The translations under genes were made by a program, and so were the position numbers. Below, piece after piece: positions 15,752-20,971 of a stretch of 20,971 bases of DNA. The notes under the pieces are model-generated. The model saw nothing but the letters and a program-made list of their open reading frames with translations, searched no databases and was not told the DNA's origin. Every line of letters begins with the position of its first letter. Position 1 is the stretch's first letter. Source of the stretch: Bacilli bacterium (GTDB lineage: Bacteria; Bacillota_I; Bacilli_A; RF39; UBA660); the NCBI GenBank assembly GCA_900769635.1, contig CAAGHJ010000041.1, positions 1 to 20,971 of the forward strand, given 5' to 3'.

Positions 15752-15780
15752 ATTATATATGATGTATTTGTATTTGTCAA
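15752..15780 (-). promoter_or_regulatory. Consensus promoter of tRNA-Ala, tRNA-Pro and proS
   Basis: On the minus strand, a perfect TTGACA (15775-15780), a 17-base spacer and a perfect TATAAT (15752-15757). The predicted start site falls a few bases before the tRNA-Ala 5' end (15738). This is the strongest promoter seen in the window. Confidence 0.88.
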
Positions 15781-15866
15781 TACTTTTTTTTAAATTTAAC
15801 TTATTGTTAACGTTTTTTGGTGTTTTTAGTCTTTATTTTGCTATCCTTATTATATATATTGATATT

Positions 15867-16631
15867 TTAGTTGTTTTTATAGTCTTCTAATAATTCTAAA
15901 GATCTTTGACGAGCTAATATTTTTTTAGTGTTTTTTTCTAATTTTTGTTTGGCTTCTTCTTCTAGTTCTTTATATATTATATGAAAAATGGGATTTAGGT
16001 TGTTATTTTCTATTTCATAAATATTACCGTTATCATCAAAGGCTTCTTTTAGTATTTGCCCGTGTAGTGTAACAAAGCCTGATAGTTTTCTACTTATTGT
16101 TGTGTCTTCTATGAAGGATATATGAACTGAGAAATGTATAATGTTATGTGTTTGTATTAGGTTTTGGGCAGATAGGTAATTGTTTGATAGTTCTGTGAAA
16201 GCGTTTGATATTATTTGGGTAGTTTTGTAATTATATAGATAAAGCAAGCCTTCTTTATCTGATACAACTATTGTTTCCTTCCTATTTAAAAGGGGGTCCA
16301 AACTGTAATGTCTTTCTGTACTATAGTACCATTTTTTATGGGGACATAAAAAGCCTTCTTTATAACTATAGTGGGTATAGTTATATCCTATTACTTTATT
16401 AAAGCCTGTACGATGGGTTTTCTCTACTTCTTTTTCTTTAGTTAAAAAGTTTTCTTGATCTAGAGCAATAAATTCGATATTCCCTTCTTCATCGAGAATA
16501 AGGGGCCTACCGTTATCGGCATAAACGCCTTTTACCACTTTATAGGATCCTTCGTTTATGGTAAAGTTCTTTATTACATAATGGGTATTAAATATATTAT
16601 TGTTTGCTCCATTTATTACTCTTAGTTTCAT
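15867..16631 (-). CDS. Hypothetical protein, unknown function
   Basis: A 254-residue soluble protein that I do not recognise. It begins MKLRVINGANNNIFNTHYVIKNF, carries short beta-rich segments including FIALDQENF, a CPHKKWYYSTERHY stretch in the middle, and a charged Lys/Glu-rich helical C-terminus (KELEEEAKQKLEKNTKKILARQRSLELLEDYKNN) likely to form a coiled coil. There is no signal peptide or membrane segment, and only one Cys. I chose the ATG at 16631, 11 bases after GGAGG; the longer frame starting with TTG at 16688 would begin inside the promoter. It has its own promoter and is separated from rnfD by a terminator. No obvious terminator follows before the tRNA-Ala promoter. Confidence 0.75.
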   Translation of the reverse strand: MKLRVINGANNNIFNTHYVIKNFTINEGSYKVVKGVYADNGRPLILDEEGNIEFIALDQENFLTKEKEVEKTHRTGFNKVIGYNYTHYSYKEGFLCPHKKWYYSTERHYSLDPLLNRKETIVVSDKEGLLYLYNYKTTQIISNAFTELSNNYLSAQNLIQTHNIIHFSVHISFIEDTTISRKLSGFVTLHGQILKEAFDDNGNIYEIENNNLNPIFHIIYKELEEEAKQKLEKNTKKILARQRSLELLEDYKNN

Positions 16632-16659
16632 ATTGTTTCTTTCCTCCATTTGTCTTAAT

Positions 16660-16688
16660 ATGTTATCATAGTTTGGGGGTATTTGCAA
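16660..16688 (-). promoter_or_regulatory. Promoter of the unknown 254-residue protein gene
   Basis: TTGCAA (16683-16688), a 17-base spacer and TAACAT (16660-16665) on the minus strand, with a TG one base before the -10 box (extended -10). Its position argues against a start codon upstream of 16646. Confidence 0.5.
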
Positions 16689-16747
16689 GGGGTTTTGAGT
16701 AGTTTTTTGGTTTTTTTCACTACGTGCTGTAAGTACTTATATAGTTT

Positions 16748-16784
16748 AAAAAAAATAGGGCTCCATCAATTAAGACAGTGCCCT
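16748..16784 (-). terminator. Terminator after rnfD
   Basis: AGGGC and GCCCT (16780-16784 and 16757-16761 on the minus strand) close an 18-base loop and are followed by A then T8. The long loop makes the hairpin modest, but the T-run and position about 70 bases after rnfD fit an intrinsic terminator. Confidence 0.5.
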
Positions 16785-16854
16785 TGCAAAAATGTATTAC
16801 CATTTTTTTCTCGCATAGATAATATAACATATTTTTTTATCTATGTCAATTTTT

Positions 16855-17694
16855 CTACTTGGTCATAAAGTAGTTATCGATTGGTTTTGTTAATAATGGC
16901 ATTATTATTAGGGGTAGGATAGCAAACATTGTTGGGAATATATGTATAAGGAGTATGCTTATTATTCCTAGGGATATTCCGTATATTATTTGTCCTTTTG
17001 TTGTTACTGGTGTGGTTATGCTATCACTTGCTAAGTATATTGATATTAGTATAATACCGGAATTTATTAGGGTTATTAGGTTTAATCCTAGGGTTTGGGA
17101 TTTAATACTTATAATACTAATAAGTATTATTGTTGTTAATAGATGGGATATGGTTATTTTGTATTTTATGCTATTATTATATATTAGATACATAAGACTA
17201 CCTATAGCTATTATATTTAGTAATATTATATAAGTACTTAGTTTTTCTTCTACTAGGATAAGGGGATTAATGGAATAGAATCCTTGTATTAGTATCATTA
17301 TTAGTATAGATGGTATATAGGGATTTAGTTTATATTTTCCAAAGCCTCCTAGTAGTACTTTTAGTATAGATGCTAAAGTGGTTAGTATTATGGTTATATA
17401 TACTGGAGTACTTAGAGGGGTAAATAGATATATTAATAGACCTGAATAGAGAGTGAAACTTTCTTGGGTTAGATTCTTTATTGTTTTTTTCTTTTTTCTT
17501 AGATAGTATACTAAGTACTCTCCTAGATAAAAGGTTATTATTGTTACTAGTAGTGTTATTATTGTTTCTATATTATATACTAGTTTTACTAGTATTAGGG
17601 GTAACATACTTATTATTAGTTTTTCGATTATTTTATCAGTACTTAAGGGAGTTTTTATAAATACTCCTCTTCTTACTAAGAATTTTTTATTCAC
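16855..17694 (-). CDS. RnfD/NqrB-family membrane protein, shortened
   Basis: A 279-residue protein with about nine hydrophobic segments, resembling RnfD, a membrane subunit of the Rnf ferredoxin:NAD oxidoreductase. Recognisable features are FGKYKLNPY (118-126, matching the family's G-x-FNP segment after an early transmembrane helix) and SDSITTPVTTKGQIIYG (223-239, matching the D-x-x-T-(S/T)-P-V-T-x-x-G-Q motif). It is about 70 residues shorter than typical RnfD (about 350). The loop that normally carries the SGAT motif, whose Thr is covalently linked to FMN, is not found between these landmarks. It overlaps the end of rnfC by 8 bases, so the pair is translationally coupled. Membership is likely; electron transfer by a normal mechanism is uncertain. 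Confidence 0.78.
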   Translation of the reverse strand: MNKKFLVRRGVFIKTPLSTDKIIEKLIISMLPLILVKLVYNIETIITLLVTIITFYLGEYLVYYLRKKKKTIKNLTQESFTLYSGLLIYLFTPLSTPVYITIILTTLASILKVLLGGFGKYKLNPYIPSILIMILIQGFYSINPLILVEEKLSTYIILLNIIAIGSLMYLIYNNSIKYKITISHLLTTIILISIISIKSQTLGLNLITLINSGIILISIYLASDSITTPVTTKGQIIYGISLGIISILLIHIFPTMFAILPLIIMPLLTKPIDNYFMTK

Positions 17695-18934
17695 ATATAT
17701 CCCTTGCTTTCTTTATTATTTCTTTTAATTCAATTCTAGAGGGGCATATATAAGAGCATAAGCCACATTTTATGCATTTTTCGGGATGTAATTTTTTTAA
17801 TTTATCTTTATTATTTATATTATTTGTTATAAATATGGGTTTTAATTTTACGGGGCAGTTTTTAAGGCATTTTCCACACTTTATACAGGGGTATACTTTT
17901 TCATCGATATTTTCTAATACTAAAACACTAGTTAAGTCTTTGGTTACTATTATATCATCATCGGGATGGCTTGTACCATTTAGGGGTCCTCCTGTTATAA
18001 ATAGATGGTTACTTACATCTTTTTTATATCCTCCTATTAAGGGTATTATTTCACTTAGATTGGATCCTATCTTTACTTTTACATTGGTTTCTTTCTTAAC
18101 ACCATCACCTATTATGGTTATTATTCTTTCGGTAAGGGGTACTTGATACTTTAGCATTTCATATATACTATATATTGTAGATATGTTATTTACTACTATT
18201 CCTTGTTCCATTGGTAACTTATTATAGGTTATATGGAAGATATTTTCTACTAAGTCTTTTTGCCAGCCACTGGGGTAATAGTTACCTGCTAAGTATATTT
18301 TTATATTAGGATAGGTATTTATATACTTTAAGTATTTGTTTATTACCTTAGTATTGGTTTCATTTATAGCTATATAGGCTTTCTCTATATTATTTATCTC
18401 CATTATAGCATCTACTACTTCTAATATTTCTTCTGTATTTTGATACATTATAGCATTATCACAACTATTATATGGTTCACACTCTACTCCATTTACTATT
18501 AGGTATTTAACCTTTCCCTTATACTTTAAGTATGTGGGAAAGTTACTTCCGCTTAATCCGGTTATACCGTTATCGAAAAGGGCTTGTACATAGTCTTTTT
18601 TTGTTAGTTTATTTATTTCTTTCTTAGTTCCTTTTGGAGTACGGTATTTTTCTTTGAAGTCGTTTTCGATAACTATACATTTTATTAGTTTACCACTAGA
18701 TATTTTCTTCATTGTTCCTTTTATAACATAACCACTAACAGAGGAGTGTAAAGGGAACTTTGTTTTGGTATTTATGGCTACTACATCTCCTTTATATACA
18801 TAGTCTCCTTCTTTAACAAGATGTTTATATTCTTCTTCTCGTTTATTTTCAAGGGGTAAGTATATTATTCGGGGTTTTATATATTCTTGTACTTTCTTAC
18901 TAGGATCTATTTTCTTTGTATTTATTTCAACCAT
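17687..18934 (-). CDS. RnfC-like electron transport protein with two 4Fe-4S clusters
   Basis: A 415-residue RnfC homologue. The N-terminal part has the biotin-like barrel segment (LVKEGDYVYKGDVVA, then PLHSSVSGYV, about 39-71). The NuoF-like domain follows with GLSGSNFPT (126-134, usually GxGGAxFPT) and NGVECEPY (148-155), then a soluble ligand-binding segment. Two ferredoxin motifs are complete: C350-x2-C353-x2-C356-x3-C360 and C387-x2-C390-x2-C393-x3-C397. RnfC connects ferredoxin or NADH electrons to the membrane subunits. Only rnfD follows; rnfG, rnfE, rnfA and rnfB are not in the window. The ATG is 1 base after the TAG of the upstream 187-codon gene, with GGAAAGGA as ribosome site, so it is read with that gene. 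Confidence 0.87.
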   Translation of the reverse strand: MVEINTKKIDPSKKVQEYIKPRIIYLPLENKREEEYKHLVKEGDYVYKGDVVAINTKTKFPLHSSVSGYVIKGTMKKISSGKLIKCIVIENDFKEKYRTPKGTKKEINKLTKKDYVQALFDNGITGLSGSNFPTYLKYKGKVKYLIVNGVECEPYNSCDNAIMYQNTEEILEVVDAIMEINNIEKAYIAINETNTKVINKYLKYINTYPNIKIYLAGNYYPSGWQKDLVENIFHITYNKLPMEQGIVVNNISTIYSIYEMLKYQVPLTERIITIIGDGVKKETNVKVKIGSNLSEIIPLIGGYKKDVSNHLFITGGPLNGTSHPDDDIIVTKDLTSVLVLENIDEKVYPCIKCGKCLKNCPVKLKPIFITNNINNKDKLKKLHPEKCIKCGLCSYICPSRIELKEIIKKARDICE

Positions 18935-18935
18935 A

Positions 18936-19499
18936 CTAGATTCCTTTCCCTGTTACTTCTACTCTTATAGTTGTATTAAGGCTTTCTCCTACTATATTAT
19001 CATTAGTTATATCTTCTTCTATTAGATATATCCATACGGTATATTTTTGCTCAGTTGTTCCTAATAGTTCATTTGTTTTTAGGGTTATAGGGGTTGTAGT
19101 AGTAGAACCATTAAAGGTACCACTTGCTAAGATATTAGTACTTGTTTCATCTCCTTTTGTTATAGCCCATTTTAAGCCATTATCTGCACTTATATTAGTA
19201 CCTATATTAGATATATCTATATAGAAGTGAGCATATAAGGGTATATTAGTAGCAGTAGTTTTCTTATATATAGTTATACTAGAATGCATTCCCTCATTAA
19301 ACGTAGTTACTGGTTCTAAACTACTATTAGTAGTATCCTCTCCCTTAGTATATACTATATAATCATCATATCCATTAGTATTTACTACTACATTTGTTTT
19401 AGTAGTAGTACTCCACTTAAATAAAGCTACAGTTATACCTACTACTACTAATATTAAAGTTATAGTAAATAATACTATCTTTATCCTATTTCCTTTCAT
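18936..19499 (-). CDS. Membrane-anchored, beta-rich small surface protein, unknown function
   Basis: A 187-residue protein with one hydrophobic N-terminal segment (about 7-26, IKIVLFTITLILVVVGITVA) followed by FKWSTTTKTNVVV and an extracellular part rich in Thr, Asn and beta-strand patterns, with no Cys. General character (short anchor, then a Thr/Asn-rich beta domain) resembles small fibre or camelysin/TasA-type surface proteins of Bacillota, but I see no diagnostic motif. It lies between the two putative DGR target proteins and rnfC, and may be part of the same surface structure as the former; this is inference. A TATAAT about 25 bases before the ATG may start transcription here, or it may be read with the gene upstream. 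Confidence 0.75.
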   Translation of the reverse strand: MKGNRIKIVLFTITLILVVVGITVALFKWSTTTKTNVVVNTNGYDDYIVYTKGEDTTNSSLEPVTTFNEGMHSSITIYKKTTATNIPLYAHFYIDISNIGTNISADNGLKWAITKGDETSTNILASGTFNGSTTTTPITLKTNELLGTTEQKYTVWIYLIEEDITNDNIVGESLNTTIRVEVTGKGI

Positions 19500-19552
19500 A
19501 TATATATCACTCTCTTTCCTTATTATAATATAATAGCTATTAATTTATCTAT

Positions 19553-20590
19553 TTAAGAGCAGTTATCACATCCAAGAGTATATGGGTTATCAAAAGATCC
19601 ATTACCTCCCGTTACATAGACACTAGATTTTAGATAGAAGGTGGGGCGCCAACCATTCGAAGTGTACGCATCGTCGGGGGTCGCGTCGCCACCGTCCACG
19701 CTCCACACGTAAGTCGCACCAGAGGCATAAGGCGTTTGTATCCACTCCCGTCCTTTAAAGAGCCAGTTCTTATTTCCAAAGTACTGTGCATCTTGCGTAG
19801 TTGTATCGGAGCTGGTATAATAATTACTAGCGTATAAGTAATCACTTAAATACATTAATCCCATTTTACTTGTTACACTAGTGTCCCCTGTACTAGGTCC
19901 GGAAGCTGTACAAGAGTTACCTCCCCTTTCACAGAGATACCAATTTTGTTTACTCTGATACGTACCACTTCCATATAAGTACCAAGTAGCATTTTCAATA
20001 TAGCCTCTTAAACTACTATCAATACCATAAGTTATAATATCACTACAATCTTTAGTTTTATTACCATTATTACTATAATAGTATGTCCAATTAGCACAGT
20101 CTCCATAAATACTACTAGTCTCAGTTTTATTATAGAAGTATTCATTTAATAAGACATTAAGATTAGCTTTTGATTTCGTAGATTTACCTGTCCAATCATT
20201 AGCGTTTCCAGAATATGTACCCTTACTACTATCGGTATTATATACTCCCCAAGAAGATGCTCCTAGGGTTCTAGCTCTTATTAACTTAACCATTTCTGTT
20301 CCTGATACTCCGTGACTATTACTATCAAATACTCCTATTATTCTATATAGATCGTTATTAAAGGAAACGTAGTTATTAACTTCAGCTCCTATATATCTAT
20401 ATTCGTGATTATTAGTATAGTATACACCACTAGCACCACTACTCCAGCTAGATCCTTTATTTAAGGCTTTAACAGTATCTACTAGTGTTGTGCCTACGGC
20501 ATAACTCTTTTTAGATACTGTTAAAGATATTATTACAGCACCTACTATTATTATAAATACAAGGGATGTTATTAGTTTTTTCTTATCCAT
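19553..20590 (-). CDS. Membrane-anchored surface protein with C-terminal variable region, probable DGR target (copy 1)
   Basis: A 345-residue exported protein. Residues 1-31 form a basic start and hydrophobic segment ending SKKSYA, consistent with a signal peptide or anchor. The middle has YRYIGAEVNNYVSFNNDLYRIIGVF (about 64-88) and ANLNVLLNEYFYN, a pattern common in surface proteins of uncultured gut Bacilli (DUF6273-like by eye). The C-terminal domain holds MGLMYLSDYLYAS, NKNWL, TPYAS, then a variable stretch (residues 291-313) closed by GWRPTFYLKSSV, GGNGSFDNPY and a Cys pair. The WxxTPYAS...NGWRP layout fits a C-type-lectin-like fold, the usual acceptor of DGR diversity. Codons in the variable stretch are unusually G+C-rich (GCG, GTG, TCG, GGC), unlike the rest of the gene. 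Start supported by AAAGGATC. A paralogue lies 29 bases upstream. Confidence 0.85.
   Translation of the reverse strand: MDKKKLITSLVFIIIVGAVIISLTVSKKSYAVGTTLVDTVKALNKGSSWSSGASGVYYTNNHEYRYIGAEVNNYVSFNNDLYRIIGVFDSNSHGVSGTEMVKLIRARTLGASSWGVYNTDSSKGTYSGNANDWTGKSTKSKANLNVLLNEYFYNKTETSSIYGDCANWTYYYSNNGNKTKDCSDIITYGIDSSLRGYIENATWYLYGSGTYQSKQNWYLCERGGNSCTASGPSTGDTSVTSKMGLMYLSDYLYASNYYTSSDTTTQDAQYFGNKNWLFKGREWIQTPYASGATYVWSVDGGDATPDDAYTSNGWRPTFYLKSSVYVTGGNGSFDNPYTLGCDNCS
19652..19720 (-). other. Putative DGR variable region core, copy 1
   Basis: Twenty-three codons (residues 291-313) aligned without gaps to 20710-20778. Sixteen codons differ between the copies, with changes at codon positions 1 and 2 in 24 of 26 cases. 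The seven identical codons (GTG, TGG, GTG, GGC, GCG, GCG, TCG) lack A. All differing codons fit derivation from A-containing template codons, mostly AAC or AAT. The adjacent TGGCGCCCC is a plausible G+C-rich edge of the mutagenised tract; substitutions compatible with template A also occur a few codons to either side. Confidence 0.82.
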
Positions 20591-20619
20591 CTATATTGAT
20601 CCTTTCTCTTATTTATATC

Positions 20620-20944
20620 TTATCCTTGTTCAAGGATATACGGATTATTATAAGTTCCAAAACCTCCGGAAATTTTGACGTCAGATTTTAGATAGAGGGA
20701 GGGGCGCCACCCACTCGAACGGTCCGCAATGAGGCTGTACGCGTAGCCATAGCGCACGTACCACACTTTATACGTATCAGAGGCATAAGGCGTTTGTGTC
20801 CACTCCAATCCTTTATATAACCAGTTCTTATTCCCGTAATATTGAGTACCCCCGTTAGTGGTATCACTACTAGAGTAATAGCCACTAGCATATAAGTAAT
20901 CACTTAGATACATTAATCCCATTTTACTTGTTACACTAGTGTCC
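20620..20944 (-). CDS. Probable DGR target surface protein (copy 2), 5' part missing at contig end
   Basis: The C-terminal 108 codons of a second paralogue, in the same frame as copy 1: DTSVTSKMGLMYLSDYLYAS, NKNWLYKG, TPYAS, variable stretch, GWRPSLYLKSDV, GGFGTYNNPYIL. The frame is open to 20944, where genomic sequence stops and adapter begins. The ATG at 20920-20922 is internal, not the true start, because copy 1 has the same Met inside its domain. It lacks the CDNCS tail of copy 1. It lies 29 bases upstream of copy 1 and is probably in one operon with it. The missing part should include a signal/anchor and N-terminal domain. Confidence 0.8.
20710..20778 (-). other. Putative DGR variable region core, copy 2
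   Basis: The counterpart of 19652-19720. The encoded residues are largely different (Tyr-rich, with YVRYGYAYSLIADRSSG), while the A-free codons and the edges TPYAS and GWRP are retained. No third copy resembling an adenine-rich template is present elsewhere in the window. Confidence 0.82.
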
Positions 20945-20971
20945 AGATCGGAAGAGCGTCGTGTAGGGAAA
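20945..20971. other. Illumina adapter sequence at contig end (not genomic)
   Basis: The last 27 bases begin AGATCGGAAGAGCGTCGTGT, the read-through form of the Illumina universal adapter, and continue to match it to the window end. They directly follow a 37-base stretch (20908-20944) identical to 19850-19886, so the assembly stopped inside the repeated gene pair and carried untrimmed adapter. Confidence 0.97.

Noticed and set aside
15511..15780. N-terminal extension of proS
   Set aside because: The frame stays open through both tRNA genes by chance. The ribosome site, protein family start and tRNA cloverleaves all place the true start at 15510.
19630..19845. A 71-codon open frame overlapping the variable region of copy 1, mirrored by one at 20688-20903 in copy 2
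   Set aside because: It is an alternate frame of the surface-protein genes. The low adenine content of the variable region removes stop codons from all frames, which explains why both copies stay open.

Overview
The window is a low-G+C, gene-dense bacterial contig. Every protein gene is on the minus strand except one 84-codon ORF at about 6.3 kb. Gene content (GatCAB amidotransferase, YebC, SecG-RNase R-SmpB, a short type 3-like prolyl-tRNA synthetase), AGGAGG-like ribosome sites, sigma-A-like promoters and strong A+T bias point to the Bacillota. An uncultured gut Bacilli/Mollicutes-related lineage such as RF39 is my best guess, but it is an inference and not proven. No gap exceeds about 225 bases. 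All 20 complete or 3'-complete genes stop at TAA (16) or TAG (4); none stops at TGA.
Layout, left to right (transcription mostly runs right to left): (1) 1-187, the N-terminal part of an IS607-type serine recombinase with no visible start codon. (2) 197-4125, gatC-gatA-gatB-yebC, tightly coupled behind one clear promoter. (3) 4130-6259, a class B penicillin-binding protein, with a small divergent + strand gene beside it. (4) 6666-11535, secG-rnr-capA-fic-smpB. This is the conserved secG-rnr-smpB backbone interrupted by a CapA-family protein and a Fic protein; the fic gene is bracketed by 43-44 bp direct repeats. (5) 11563-12947, an AAA/DUF4143 ATPase as a single-gene unit. (6) 12946-14056, a queuosine-salvage (DUF2419/Qng1) gene bracketed by two identical 49 bp repeats, each containing a long palindrome. 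(7) 14089-15780, a tRNA-Ala, tRNA-Pro, proS unit behind a consensus promoter. (8) 15867-16688, an unknown gene with its own promoter. (9) 16748-18934, rnfC and rnfD homologues without the other rnf genes. (10) 18936-20944, membrane-anchored surface proteins, including two tandem paralogues.
The most interesting signal is in the tandem paralogues at 19553-20590 and 20620-20944. Over 23 aligned codons near their C-termini, 16 codons differ. Of 26 base differences, 24 fall at codon positions 1 or 2, and the seven invariant codons contain no adenine. The flanking coding sequence diverges mainly at third positions instead. This is the signature of variable regions written by a diversity-generating retroelement (DGR) from an AAY-rich template. 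The reverse transcriptase and template repeat are not in the window and should lie off the contig. The contig's right end, 20945-20971, is Illumina adapter sequence and not genome.
The housekeeping part covers translation (GatCAB, YebC, SmpB, ProS, tRNAs), RNA decay (RNase R), secretion (SecG) and cell-wall synthesis (PBP2). The accessory part (Fic, AAA ATPase, queuosine salvage, recombinase fragment, DGR targets) sits between these units, twice with duplicated intergenic sequence on both sides.
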